Shown here one piece after another: positions 21,916 through 33,589 of a DNA stretch of 64,000 nt. The stretch lies in contig JANPWX010000657.1 of assembly GCA_024734555.1 (NCBI GenBank), positions 1-64,000 of the forward strand, written 5' to 3'. The stretch is from Trochalopteron elliotii. Taxonomy: Eukaryota > Chordata > Aves > Passeriformes > Leiothrichidae. Each line of letters starts with the position of its first letter. The first letter of the stretch is position 1. The translations under genes and the position numbers were made by a program. The notes beneath the pieces are model-generated. The model saw only the letters and a program-made list of their open reading frames with translations. It was not told where the DNA came from and did not search any database.

Positions 21916-23060
21916 TGGTCACCACTGTGCCTTCCACAGATGAATCAGAAAAAAAGAAGTATTTCCTTCCAGCTACGGAGTGTCCCCCATGTTTCCCAAG
22001 GACAGGAATTGAGGACTTGATAGGAACTTCATGACAACATCAAGGTTGGGATTGATCTAACTTCATCTCAATTCTCAGAGTACTTTGCAGACAATGATTT
22101 TTGAGGCCTCACTATGCTCTAAAAGCTCTATTTAAAAAAGTTCCTATCAAACTGGATTGAAAAGAGCCTCGTTCGTGCAGTTTTCCTGCTCTAAATGAAA
22201 ACAGCCCATGTAGGCTTTGGATGACATGCAACACAAGGGTCTTGCCTGTCAGCTGCTCATAATTAAACAAATCTCTCGTTTTTTGCAAAATAATCCTCTT
22301 TTTTTTTCCCCTCCTCACATTCAGAATCCTGCCCAAATCCTCTTTCCCATTGGTATAACCCATATTGCCTTTACTGTTAGGAATTTTACAAGCTTCCAAG
22401 GAAAAGCCCTGCTGAAGAAATTTCTTTTCAGCCCTCTCTAGGATCTGTTTTCTGCCCAAAACTCCAACCGCCTTGGTGATTCACATTCACGACCTGAAAG
22501 CATGAGCTGGGTAGTTCAAGCAGTAATTGAAACATTAATTAAAATGCAGATATAATTCCAATTACAAGTTTCATTTCTAGACAGTTGTTTCAAGGATGCT
22601 TTTTTTCTTTTTTCTTTTTTTTTTTTTTTTTGTACAGAGTTTTGGCTGGATTTGGGGCTTTCATTGCTGTTTCTGGAGGATTGTTTGTTCTTTTCCACTT
22701 CCATTTGATCTGGAATCTTTGTCTTTCATTACTGCAAAGCCGTTTCCTCCCCGCTGCTGGAGCCCTTGAGTTGATTAAGTGGTACAAAGCATTCCTGGGC
22801 CACTCAGTAAATAACAACGCAAACATGTTTATGTAACACTTTCATGTGCTAATGAGGTTTTTATGTTGGAGCTGAAGGCTGCCTGTCTGGGACTCCTCAA
22901 CTCTTGGCTCTTTGATGTGAAGGGAGCACATTCGGTTTTCATTTGGGGGAGATGAAGCTGCTGTTTACCCTCGGTGTCACTTCTCCACAAGGGAATGCTC
23001 CAGATCCTTGGGAGCTGCTGTGGCCACACCACAAACTGGGGCTGAAGGGAAGGAGGGAGG
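21916..23060. other. Single-copy DNA with a poly-T run
   Basis: A T-rich run lies at 22598-22632. The stretch at 22,100-23,000 is AT-rich and could include conserved non-coding sequence, but this cannot be told from one genome. Confidence 0.35.
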
Positions 23061-24853
23061 TTTTTATGGATTCCTCACGTTTGGGACTGCAATAGGATCT
23101 CCAGGAGAAAGCTCCTGATCCAAGCTTGGTGAAAACATTTCAGAACGTAAATTGGAGTTGCCTTCCTTGGGTCACTGCAATAAAATTTTCATGGATAGAG
23201 ATTGAGGAGACTTTTCCTGCCATTTCAGAATGTAAGTTGAAGATTCCTTCCTTGGGCCATTGCGATAAAATTTTCATGGATAGAGATTTAGGAAGCTTTT
23301 CCAGTTTTTATAGATTCCCCACATTTGGGACTGCAATGAGCTCTCCAGGAGAAAACTCCTGACCCAAGTTTGGTGAGGACATTTCAGAACTAAAATTGGA
23401 GCTGCCTTCTGTGGGTCGCTATGATAAAGTTTTCATGGCTAGAGATTTAGGAAACTTTTCCTGTTTTCATGGATTCCCCACATTTGGGACTGCAATGAGC
23501 TCTCCAGGAGAAAACTCCTGACCCAAGTTTGGTGAAACCATTTCAGAACAAAAAATTGGAGCTGTCTTCTGTGGGTCATTGTGGTACAATTTTCATGGAT
23601 AGAGATTTGGGAAACTTTTCCTGCCATTTCAGAACCTAAATTGGAGCTGCCTTCCTTGGGTCACTGCAATAAAATTTCCATGGATAGAGATTTAGGAAGC
23701 TTTTCCTGTTTTTATGGATTCCCCACATTTGGGACTGCAATGAGATCTCCAGGAGAAAACTCCTGACCCAAGTTTGGTGAAGCCAGTTCAGAACATAAGG
23801 TCGAGCTTCCTTCCATGGGTCATCATGAAAAAATTTTCATGGATAGAGGTTCAGGAGACTTTTCCTGCCATTTCAGAATGTAAATTGAAGATTCCTTCCT
23901 TGGGCCATTGCGATAAAATTTTCCTGGATAGAGATTTAGGAAACTTCTCCTGTTTTTATGAATTCCTCATGTTTGGGACTGCAATAAGATCTCCATGAGA
24001 AAATTCCTGATCCAAGCTTGGTGAGAACACTTCAGAACAGAAATTGGAGCTACCTTCCGTGGGTCACTATGATAAAATTTTCATGGATAGAGATTTAGGA
24101 AACTTTTCCAGTTTTTATGGATTCCCCACGTTTGAGACTGCAATGAGCTCTCAAGGAGAAAACTCCTGATCCAAGTTTGGTGAAGCCATTTCAGAACATA
24201 AATTGGAGTGCATTCCTTGGATCATTATGATAAAATTTTCATGGATAGAGATTTAGGAAACTTTTCCTGTTTTTATGGATTCCCCATGTTTGAGACTGCA
24301 ATGAGCTCTCAAGGAGAAAACTCCTGATCCAAGTTTGGTGAAGCCATTTCAGAACGTAAACTGGAGTGCATTCCTTGGATCATTATGATAAAGTTTTCAT
24401 GGATAGAGATTTAGGAAGCTTCTCCTGTTTTTATATATTCCCCAAGTTTGGGACTGCAATGGATCTCCAGAAGAAAGCTCCTGACCCAAGCTTGGTGAGG
24501 CCATTTCAGAATGTAAATTGGAGCTGCCTTCTGTGGGTCATTGTGATACAATTTTCATGGATAGAGATTTGGGAAACTTTTTCTGCCATTTCAGAATGTA
24601 AATTGGAGCTGCCTTCTGTGGGTCACTGCAATAAAATTTTCATGGATAGAGATTTAGGAAAGTTTTCCTGCCATTTCAGAATGTAAATTGGAGCTTTCTT
24701 CCGTGGATCATCGTGACGAAATTTTCATGGATAGAGATTTAAGAAATTTTTCCTGGTGTTATGGATTCCCTACTTTTGGGGTTTCAACAGAATCTCCAGG
24801 AGAAAGTTCCTGATCCAAGCTTGGTGAAGCCATTTCTGATTGTAAACTGGAGA
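23061..24853 (+). repeat. Complex satellite: alternating 75-bp and 84-bp subunits
   Basis: Subunit alpha (about 75 bp) starts TTTTTATGGATTCCCCACAT and contains CAGGAGAAAACTCCTG, a 6-bp-stem hairpin. Subunit beta (about 84 bp) starts CCATTTCAGAA and contains TTTTCATGGATAGAGATTTA. Alpha starts lie at 23061, 23305, 23464, 23709, 23952, 24112, 24270, 24428 and 24756. The spacings are 244, 159, 245, 243, 160, 158, 158 and 328, so alpha is followed by 2, 1, 2, 2, 1, 1, 1 and 3 betas. The last alpha is followed by a truncated beta. Short frames across the array are by-products; no family name was recognised. Confidence 0.9.
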
Positions 24854-25823
24854 TTTTTTTAACATTATCTGAAGATCATCTCTTCTAGTAAGGGTGTCAG
24901 GCAGTACCTTCTCCCCAGAAACAAGGTCTTAGGGAAATTACTCTTTCCCATCAAATTCCACTGCTGCATCAGTGTTCCAAAATTACTTTTGTTTGTCTAA
25001 AGAGAGATTTTTTAAAGAGATAACATCCATTGTCAGGTGATTTAATCCTTGCTTGAGAGTTTGTCTCAGTCAAGTATGTAAAAACACACCAATGAGGCTG
25101 CAGGGGTTATTCCTCACATTGATTTTTCCCCAAAAAATGACAACTATGACATCCAATCTTATCCCATTTTGTTTCTTCTGCTGGCATATGGTTGAGATTT
25201 TGTGCTCAAACCACTCTCATTTCAACAGGCAGGAATCTTGCCCAAGCGACCGCTGGGCAAATCTCATCATTATTTCTCAAATATTTGGTTTAGAACTCAT
25301 AAAAATAAATAAATGCACCATGATTCAGGTCACCCTGTTAAGAATTGGGCTTTCATTCCAGGCTTAGCAACTCCAGGCAGGTTCCCTGTCTTCGAATATT
25401 TTGTTTTCTGAAATAAATGGTGAGGCCAGATAAAAAATAAGAGAAGGAAAATGTTGTCAGAGATCCAAACATAAAAGTTTTGTGTCATGAGAAGCTTTTA
25501 TTCTGGTTCTTATTCTTGCTCGTGCACAGATTTATTGAAAAAAAAACAAAAAAGCCCCGACATTTATTCATTTTCCACTTAGATTATTGTGGTTAAATCA
25601 AAAAGAAGTGTCAGGGCTTAGGGAGCTGAAAGCAGCTCCGCTTTTTCCATTGTGACTTGGGTCGCATGGTTCCCATTTGTTCCATGAAAAACCTCCTGGT
25701 TTGGGTTATTTCCCCTGTCTGGAGAGAGATAGAATTCCAGTCCTGCTGCCAAATCTCCTGTATCGTGGAGGAAACTCCGGAATTTTGGGCTGTTTTACTG
25801 GGATCAGCATGTTCCACAAGGAA

Positions 25824-25826
<3 letters not shown>
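24854..25826. other. Single-copy DNA, no gene seen
   Basis: No repeat or coding sequence recognised. Confidence 0.4.
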
Positions 25827-25871
<45 letters not shown>

Positions 25872-25935
25872 CATCATCATCATCATTATAATTATAATTA
25901 TTATTATTATTGCTATTATTGCTGTTGATGCTGTC
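25827..25935. repeat. (ATT)n / (ATC)n / (ATT)n microsatellite
   Basis: About 15 ATT units, then a short ATC block (25871-25885) and imperfect ATT/ATA units. Confidence 0.97.
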
Positions 25936-25939
25936 ATCT

Positions 25940-26054
25940 TCGTTATTATTTTTAATTTTTATTTTTGGTTTTTTTGGGGGTTTTTTGTTTGTTTCAGGGG
26001 GTTGTTTTGGTTTTTTTAAATTTTTTATTTTTATTTTTATTTTTGTTTTTGTTT
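25940..26054. repeat. T-rich low-complexity tract
   Basis: T runs separated by single A or G residues bridge the trinucleotide and hexanucleotide arrays. Confidence 0.9.
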
Positions 26055-26140
26055 TTATCCTTATCCTTATCCTTATCCTTATCCTTATCCTTATCCTTAT
26101 CCTTATCCTTATCCTTATCCTTATCCTTATCCTTACCCTT
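26055..26140. repeat. (TTATCC)n hexamer microsatellite, about 14 units
   Basis: Near-perfect TTATCC units, with one CCTTACCC variant at the right end and degenerate TTATTTTTATC units following to about 26200. The reverse strand is (GGATAA)n; it differs from the vertebrate telomere repeat TTAGGG. Confidence 0.97.
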
Positions 26141-26200
26141 ATTTTTATCTTTTTTTTTACCCTCATTTTCACCCCTATTTTTATCCTTATTCTTATTCCT

Positions 26201-27765
26201 TTTTAATTTTTTAAAATTTCTTTTTAATATATTTGTTTTTATTGCTAATGCTATTATTTCCAACGGGCTCAGGAGATTCTTCAAATCATTGTTTGAAACC
26301 CTCCTTTGGACAACACAGGAGGGAAGGAAATCTTGGGGATGGTCCCAAAATGCAACGGAGGCGACGCGGGGTCAACTCCAGCTCCCGTCACATTTGGGAG
26401 TGATTCCAGGTTGGAATATCCCAAAACTGGGCTGGAATCCATGGAAAGATTTCAGGGCACATGGATCAGCCCCTTCATGTCCATGTTCTGCTCTTTGCAG
26501 TTGGGTTTCAAGGAAGAAAATAGAATTTCCCTAGTTTTCCAGAGGAAAGTTGAGGGTGGAGCCCAACGCAGGAAAATTTTGGCAGCTCCTGGATTTACAA
26601 CCTGGTTGGTCTTTAATTGTTTAATCCTACAGGAATTTTAGTCCACTGCAATTCCATGGAAAAATTAGTTGGTTTAATTTCTGTAAAGCAAAAACAAGGT
26701 TGGCTCTGTCCCAGATAAAAACATCTTTATGATTATGGTTTATGGCCAGTGAGATCCTTGGAATTCTATTGGAAATACACTCAGCGGATCAATAGTGACC
26801 ACTGGGTTTTAATTCACAAACCCTCCAGTAAAGATGTCCAGGAAAAGTCATCATTAAAGACACAATAAAAATGGAAGGAAAATAAAAACAAAATTGAATA
26901 TAGACCTAAAGATTTCACAGGGTGCATTTAATTTCAATATAGATCTACTCATCAATGCCAAAAATTACTGACAGATTAAAAAAAGGTATTTTTACATTGG
27001 ATTTAACTGACAGGTTGGAATTATTTGCTTTGCAATTAGCTGGATTTAATTTAGGTTTTACTGAGTCCACAGACAGGTCCCTGGAGGGGAGATGCCCTCA
27101 TCAGGTGAGACCAGTCCCACCTAAATTCCAAATTTGTTCTTAAACCAGCCGTGAACACAAGAATTCCAAGATGTCATATGAAAACAACGCTAATTTAAGG
27201 AAAATACCGTTCAGAACCAGAGAAATATTTCATTTTATTAGCATGGAATTGTCACATTTTGACACTGCCAGCAGAAAAATATTTATGAAAAGGGAAACAT
27301 CTTGTTCCAATCAAGGGAAATGTTTTATTTCTGCTTTCTCTGTTTGACACATTAGAGCATGAAGTTACTGTTCCACACATGTGACACCTCATGTAAAATT
27401 AATAACAATGAAATTGCAAAGTCAGGGAGGCATTTAAAAAAAAAAGCTTTATTTTGGGGGGATTTTTTTTCAACTTAAAAGAAAAAACACTTGGATTTTA
27501 TTTCTGAAATCTCTCCTGGCTTTAATTCAAAATAGAATTTGTGTTCCTCAAAGTTCATAGACCAAAATCTGCAGTAAATTCATCTCTCTCCTACCCACTT
27601 TTCCCCACTGATATTTTCAGGTTGTGATAACAAAATCACTGAATAATGGCAATGGTTGTTATTTTAAATGGCTGTTATGAAACATAAAGAAAAAAAAGAC
27701 TTTCCTAAACAATTACTCATGGAAAAACACTGTAAAAATTCATCTTAACCATAAAAATATTCAAT
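26201..27765. other. Single-copy AT-rich DNA, no gene seen
   Basis: No repeat family or coding sequence recognised over about 1.5 kb. Confidence 0.4.
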
Positions 27766-28018
27766 ACTGGGTTGGGTTGGAAGGGAGTTTCAAGATCATC
27801 CATTTCCATGGGCAGGGACATCTCCCAGTATCCCAGGCTGATCCAAGCCTTGTCCAGCCTGGCCTTGGACAATTCCAGGGATCCAGGGGCAGCCACAGCT
27901 TCTCTGGGAAACCTCTGCCAGAGCCTCCCCACCCTCACAGGGAGGAGTTCCTTCCCAATATCCCATCTAAATCTTCCCTCGTTCTGTTAATCCTCCTTGT
28001 CCCATCACTCCACGTCCC
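27766..28018 (-). mobile_element. CR1 LINE 3' fragment
   Basis: GGGTTGGGTTGGAAGGGAG starts the reverse-complement CR1 end; GGCCTTGGACAATTCCAGGG, AGCTTCTCTGGGAAACCTC, CACCCTCACAGGGAGGAG and ATCCCATCTAAATCTTCCC follow in canonical order. Confidence 0.9.
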
Positions 28019-28116
28019 ACCAGCACGGATGTCATGAAGATGGATGTCATGGATGTCTGGAAAAGGCTCTGGCCTGGATTTGCTGCAGTCAAAGGCAGGA
28101 TCTTCAAAAAAAATAC

Positions 28117-28202
28117 CTGATTATTTTGTTTTATTATATTATTAATACATATTATTATAGTAATTTATAATACATATTAATATATTAAAACAAAATAATC
28201 AG
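28117..28202. repeat. AT-rich imperfect palindrome, 86 bp
   Basis: The left end CTGATTATTTTGTTTTATTA is mirrored by TTAAAACAAAATAATCAG at the right end; the arms pair over about 35 bp with a few mismatches around an ATTATAGTAATTTATAAT centre. Confidence 0.8.
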
Positions 28203-28241
28203 AGTTTATTAATATACATTAATAATAATATATGGATAATA

Positions 28242-28544
28242 TGTTGTGATAGGACATGAAATAAAGATGCTTGACTCCAGTCAGAAGACAGTAGAAATCA
28301 GAAAGTTTTATTTACAATTCATTCAGCTCTTTTATGACGTACTGCACTAAAAAAAAGGCACGTTACTGGTCCATAGGACTGACACTGCTCCCATTGGCCA
28401 AGTAACAGAAATAGCAAACAACACCTGTTGTTATGGGAAAGGAATATTCTTTACACAAGCTTGTTTTGGGAAAAACAAAACTGTTGAAATGTTGCCCTTG
28501 GGAAGAGCTAGCAATTCTCAGGTTCAGAAAATATTGAGTCCACA
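28242..28544 (-). mobile_element. Solo LTR (about 303 bp) with 6-bp target duplication
   Basis: Plus-strand ends are TGTTGTGATAGG and GAGTCCACA, giving TG...CA termini, flanked by ATAATA on both sides (28236-28241 and 28545-28550). The duplication lies in AT-rich DNA and so is weaker evidence. On the sense (minus) strand a TATA-like CATAAAAGAGC (plus 28328-28338) precedes AATAAA (plus TTTATT at 28307-28312). Class by duplication length: ERVK-like. No internal viral sequence. Confidence 0.8.
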
Positions 28545-28550
28545 ATAATA

Positions 28551-30129
28551 TATATTAATAATTTTTTTTTTCTGTGTTCAGAGAACACAGACAATATTGG
28601 TTTAGAGCCCAATCCTGGGAAGTGCTGAGCTCAGAAAAGCATTTAGGGTTTTCCAAAGCTGCTTTTCCTTCTGACGTAGGAGGAGACACCACTTAGCAAA
28701 CATTTTCCGTTAGAAACCAGCAAGGTAGGGTGGGTTAATCCAGAGAACTCCACCACAAATGTGAGAAACCCACAGGCCCACACAGTGAATTTGAAATGAT
28801 TTATTGATTCTCTCTATTCTTTCTCTCTAACCCTCACCACCACCTCAACTGTCATGAAAATCGAGGAATAAAGAATTTTCTCCAAAGCATTTCTATATTT
28901 TGCCACAATAATTTTCCCCTGTGATTTCTCAACCAGATAAACTCTTCTCTCATGTGTAATCCATGCTTAGAAATGAGTTTTTCCTCGAGCTTCAGACTTG
29001 TTTACACACGTTCCAACATTCACTTGTTGCCACGTTCTCGCCTTGCTCTAAATCAGAGAGAGAAATTTCGTAACACCAGAAGCTCCAACAACTGCTAGAA
29101 GTCAGATTTGCATTCTATCTCTGTTTTTCCTAATGAAGATTGACTGGGAACTTGGAAAGAGAGAATATTTTGGATTTGGTTTTGTTTGGGTGGTTTTTTT
29201 CCCTTTGGTCTGGAGCTCAAGAATATTCAATCAACCGGAAAAGCCACTCAGGAAATACTTTGAGATTTCCAGCAAAAATCAAAGGAAACGAATACATTTT
29301 TTAAAATTATTTCTGGGGCTTAAGTATTGATAAAAAATAATCTCTGATATTTTAGACTGGAAAAAAGAAAAAAAAGTCTTCTCCCTTCGACATTCTCATC
29401 TGCATTTGTAGGAGCTCTTCCAGCAGAAAATTTAAAGGTGGCACCTTTGGATCTTGTGAAATTAGGAGTCATCTTTAGCTCATCTTTATTTTGGATTTTA
29501 AATCTAAATTTTAAATCTTATTATAAATCAGGAGCGATCTTTATTTCACCTTTATGTTGATGAACTCCCCAGCATCAAATTCACTTCAGGAATTTTTAAT
29601 TTTTTCAGCATCACAGCCCTTAACTGAGACTTTCTTCATTCATCCCACTCTATCCTAAAACTCCAATCTGGAGCGATGGGTGTCCATAAACTCAATTTAA
29701 GTTAAAATATTTCATTATTAACATTATTTGCTCTGATGACAGTGAGCAGCACTGAGCGTTCCTCGAGGAATCCTTCCCACATTTTTATTCCGTGCCATCA
29801 ATGATAAAAAACATCCCCACAGCCTTTTTCCACAACAGAGGGATGAGATTTGCTCCTGGAACCAGCAGCTCCTGGATTTTTCCCCGGATCAGAAGGAGCT
29901 GGAAGGGCAGACACGGATGAGCTGGCAATGAGTGTTGCTTGGCAGTGATCCCTGTGAGATTCCAGGGATTGTGGAGATCGTGAATTCACACGGATTTATG
30001 CTGCCTCCCACACGTGTGCAGCTCAGCAGAACCACGTTCCCACTGGATCCAGATCAATCAGTGCCCCAAAAAACCTCCCAGCCTATGGATAACCCCCTAC
30101 AAACTCTGACAGGGACATCCCTGTCTTCC
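28551..30129. other. Single-copy AT-rich DNA, no gene seen
   Basis: No repeat or coding sequence recognised. Confidence 0.4.
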
Positions 30130-30133
30130 CCAT

Positions 30134-30745
30134 TGATGCCTTAAGTTTTATTTCCATGTATTTGATGTTCTGTGGTGCCCAGGGGTGCAGCTCTGAGCTC
30201 ACACTCAGTGTCACTCAGCTCTCTGCACACAGCAGGGACACAAAACAAATCCTTCTCCTGCTGCACACCAAGGACAGCTGGGACAAGTTCTCAGGCCCAA
30301 AAGCACAAACAAGGGTGGCTGAAGGGAGAAAACAAGAAGGATGGGACTGCATCAGCTGCAGCTGGAATTGGACAATTCCACCCCAAGATGCAAATGGACC
30401 AAAACTTATCAAAGTGTGAGACCTTGTGACTGTTTTGTCCATTTTGTGTCCATTTTGTGTCCATTTTGTGCCCATTTTGTGTCCATTTTGTGACCATTTT
30501 GTGTCCATTTTGTGTCCATTTTGGGTCTATTTTGTGTCCATTTCATGACCATTTTGTGACCATTTTATGACCAACTTTTGTCCATTTTGTGATCATTTTG
30601 TGACCATTTTGTGTCCACCTTGGGTGTAGCCCTGGCCAGGCTCTTGTCCTGCCCAAGGTGTACCTTAAAGGCCTTTTAATAAATATCTCCTTTATTCTCC
30701 AGCTCTGTCCAGTCTCTGTTCCAGCTCAGCCTTCCCAAGGCATCA
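30134..30745 (+). mobile_element. Solo LTR, family A (copy 5, longest VNTR)
   Basis: Starts TGATGCCTTAAGTTTTATTT, ends CCCAAGGCATCA, with a perfect CCAT target duplication (30130-30133 and 30746-30749). The 11-bp VNTR (TCCATTTTGTG) spans about 30434-30616 with some 16 units, the largest in the window. AATAAA near 30679. This is the cleanest reference copy of the family. Confidence 0.95.
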
Positions 30746-30852
30746 CCATCCCTCTTGCCTGTGGAGAGGAACACAGAAATCCAGTGCTGAAGGGAGAGGT
30801 GGGAGAAGGCAGAAAGATTCCTGCACACAGGGTAACCCCACCACACAGCAAA

Positions 30853-31350
30853 TGGGAAAGAGTCACAGAATCATGGAATCCCTACAGATCAAAAGATCCC
30901 TCCAAGATCATCAAGCCCAGCCTTTGAACACTCTCATGTCTGCTAAACCACATTGGAAGTGCCAAATCTGCTCATTTTTTTTTGACACTTCCAGGGACAG
31001 TGACTCCACCCCTTCCCTGGGATGACTGTTCCAATTTTTAATCATTCTTTCAGTGCCAAAATTTTTCCTGACGTCCAACATGGCACAGCTTGAGGCCATT
31101 TCTCCTTGTCTTGTTTTACCCTGGGGGAAGAGGCTGATCCCTGCCTTGCCACTGGCTCCTTTCAAGGAGTTGCAGAGAGAAGCAAATTCTCCCCTGAAAC
31201 TCCTTTTATTCCTCCTTCTGCTCCAGCCCCTTTCCCAGTTTTATTCCCTTCCCTGGACATGCTCCAAACCCTCAGGGTCTTTCTTGTGAGGGACCCAAAA
31301 CTGATGCCAGGATTTGAGGTGTGGCCTCACCAGTGCCCAGCACAGGGGAG
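30853..31350 (-). mobile_element. CR1 LINE 3' fragment, about 500 bp
   Basis: GAGTCACAGAATCATGGAAT is the terminal repeat in reverse; GATCATCAAGCCCAGCC, AGTGACTCCACCCCTTCCC, CTGACGTCCAACATGGCAC and GAGGTGTGGCCTCACCAGTG are blocks of a CR1 subfamily distinct from the GGTTTGGGTTGGAAGGG type. Confidence 0.9.
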
Positions 31351-31709
31351 GTGGCAAAGACTTTGATTCCTGGCAAAAGAACTCCTGCACAGACCTTTTC
31401 CAAAGGGAATCCTCTGTGTGTGGATGAAAGTTAGACCTGGCACAAGTTTCTACCTCAGAAATACACGTTCAGCTCATGGTACTCATGGTATTGTTTGAAG
31501 GAGAGGAGACACAGCTCGTGGTAGGTGTTTGTGCCACAAACAAATTGTTCGAACCCTGAAAACCTTTAAAACACTAAAAAAAAAAAAAAAAAAATCCTTA
31601 AAAAACTTTTAAAGTCACTTCATATCTCAGTTCTGTTTCTGACCAGTAGGAACAGGGGTTTTTCATTTACCATGGTTTTGCCACTTTGTCACAGAGAGGG
31701 TCTTGCTCC
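31351..31709. other. Single-copy DNA with poly-A run
   Basis: A run of 20 A at 31574-31593. Nothing else recognised. Confidence 0.5.
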
Positions 31710-32030
31710 CAGGGTTAAAACCTTGCTGAGGCTTCCATCTAGTGCCCTTAAAATAAAAATATTCTCCATATTTCCGGTGCTGGAAGAAGTGGGAGCTGAT
31801 GGAGCAGAGTGGAAGCTCCCAACATGACCTTCAACTACTAAAATGTGACTCAAAATCCCCAGGACCTTGTCTGCTAAATGTGCAGCCTTTGGGAATAAAG
31901 ATTCCCAACAAATCCTTGTGTCCATCATACTCCTTACAAGTTGCCTTCTGGTGCTGGGTTCAAACAACTCCTGTTCCACAATTACTCCAGAATTTCCAAA
32001 GAAACTCCTCTACACCCAACAGTATTCCCA
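31710..32030 (+). repeat. Local direct repeat, copy 1
   Basis: CCAGGGTTAAAACCTTGCTGA, GTGCCCTTAAAATAAAAA, GCTGGAAGAAGTGGGAGCTG and TTCCCAACAAATCCTTGTGT recur at 33632-33855. A further piece at 31995-32030 (TTTCCAAAGAAACTCCTC, CAACAGTATTCCCAG) matches sequence just 5' of the second copy, as expected for a broken tandem array with a unit near 318 bp. Confidence 0.75.
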
Positions 32031-32519
32031 GACTTCCCGCTGCCCTTTGGCTCCAGTGGCAGGATCATCCCCTTTTCCACCACCAGGTTATCTCACCTGC
32101 CTGATAACAACCCAAATTATCTCAATTTGTCTCAGAGCCAACCTTCCCGCTCTGTCTGTGCTGATAACTTCAGTGATAACGGATATTTAACGGCCAACAG
32201 CTCCCCAGAGGTGAAAATGGAAAACCTTGAAGAAAAGGCATCCAAAGGGGAGCATATTTTAAGACAAAAAAATTCAGTTTATAAGAGCCAAGGCTGGTGT
32301 TAATTCAACATTTAGCGACCACTTGTTGTTGGGATGGTGGAAATTTTTGGTCAGTAAGATGTCTGTAAATCATTAATTAAGGAGTTAATTAAGGAATTAA
32401 ACCGCTCTTTCGTTTTTAGAGCAGTTTAATCTGGCAGCATCCCACTCTGACACAGCCCTAAAAAAAGGGGAGAGACTGTTGAGAGCTGATGGCTTTGCCC
32501 AACATCTTTCAACTCCCTG

Positions 32520-32694
32520 ACAGGAGGCTGCAGTGAGGAGGCCATTGGTCTCTTCTCAAGTGACAGGAAAAAGAGGAAATGGCACCAAGTTGCACCAGGA
32601 GACATTTAGATTGAAAATTAGTAAAAAAAATTTCTTCACAGAAAGTGTGGTCAAGCACTGGCAGAGTCTCCCTGGGGAAGTGATGGAGTCAGCA
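32520..32694 (+). mobile_element. CR1 LINE 3' fragment, part 1 (split by LTR)
   Basis: GGAAATGGCACCAAGTTGCA, ATTTCTTCACAGAAAGTGTG, GGAAGTGATGGAGTCAGCA run in CR1 sense. The next CR1 bases (CATCCCTGGAAGTG) appear only after the family-A LTR, at 33263. Confidence 0.85.
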
Positions 32695-33262
32695 CCATGC
32701 CTTGGGAAGGCTGAGCTGGAGCAGAGACTGGACGGAGATGGAGAATAAAGGTGAGATTTATTAAAAGGCCTTTAAGGATCCACCTTGGGCAGGACAAGAA
32801 CCTGGCCAGGGCTACACCCAAGGTGGACCCAAAATGGTCACAAAATGGTCACAAAATAGCCACAAAATGGTCCCAAAATGGTCACAAATGGTCATGAAAT
32901 GGACCCAAAATGGGCACAAAATGGACACAAAATGGACACAAAATGGGCACAAAATGGACAAACGGTCACCAGGTCTCACACTTTGATAAATTTTGGTCCA
33001 TTTGCACCTTGGGGTTGAATTGTCCAATTCCAGCTGCAGGTGATGCAGTCCCATCCTTCTTGTTTTCTCCCTTCAGCCACCCTTGTTTGTGCTTTTGGGC
33101 CTGAAAACTTGTCCCAGCTGTCCTTGGTGTGCAGCAGGAGAAGGATTTGTTTTGTGTCCCTGCTGTGTGCAGAGAGCTGAGTGACACTGAGTGTGAGCTC
33201 AGAGCTGCACCCCTGGGCACCACAGAACATGAAAATCATGAAAATTAAAATTTAAGGCATCA
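32695..33262 (-). mobile_element. Solo LTR, family A (copy 6), nested in CR1
   Basis: Left end is mutated (CCATGCCTTGGG for TGATGCCTTGGG), right end TTAAGGCATCA. The flanks share AGCA if the last A of the LTR is counted with the right flank, and together they rebuild a continuous CR1. About 13 VNTR units at 32822-32965. Sense strand is minus. Confidence 0.85.
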
Positions 33263-33410
33263 GCATCCCTGGAAGTGCTCTAAAATCACGTGGATGTGGC
33301 ACGTGTGAGGAGGTGGTTTAGTGCTGAATGTGGTGCCAGTGCCAGGCTGACAGTTGGGATTGATGATCCTGGAGGTCTTTTCCAACCTTAATGATTTTCC
33401 ATGATTTTTT
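33263..33410 (+). mobile_element. CR1 LINE 3' fragment, part 2
   Basis: GCATCCCTGGAAGTGCTC, GTGGATGTGGCACGTG, GGTGGTTTAGTGCTG, GAGGTCTTTTCCAACCTTAA and the degenerate terminal ATGATTTTCCATGATT complete the element begun at 32520. Confidence 0.85.
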
Positions 33411-33589
33411 TATGCCAGTGTGTTCCCGGATCTTCTTATCTGGGAAGGTGTTTATTGCTTCCTTGTTTGTTCTTCCCAGAGCTCTGCTGCATCACAGGGA
33501 AGGTTTATAACCCCAATAAACAACGGTCCTCCCTCTCTTTCCACACCACAAAATAACTGTTTCTCATTATCCCAACCTTTCCCAAGTGA

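Noticed and set aside
23061..24853. CRISPR-like array
   Set aside because: The whole unit is conserved, with no short repeat separated by unique spacers, and the sequence is a vertebrate genome.
26055..26140. Interstitial telomere
   Set aside because: The unit is TTATCC/GGATAA, not TTAGGG.
25804..26534. Frames of 96-189 codons with Leu-Ser or Asp-Lys repeats
   Set aside because: Products of (ATT)n and (TTATCC)n arrays.
31689..32303. Frames of 96-120 codons at 31.7-32.3 kb
   Set aside because: They overlap in different frames across a local repeat and are not conserved in its second copy at 33.6 kb.
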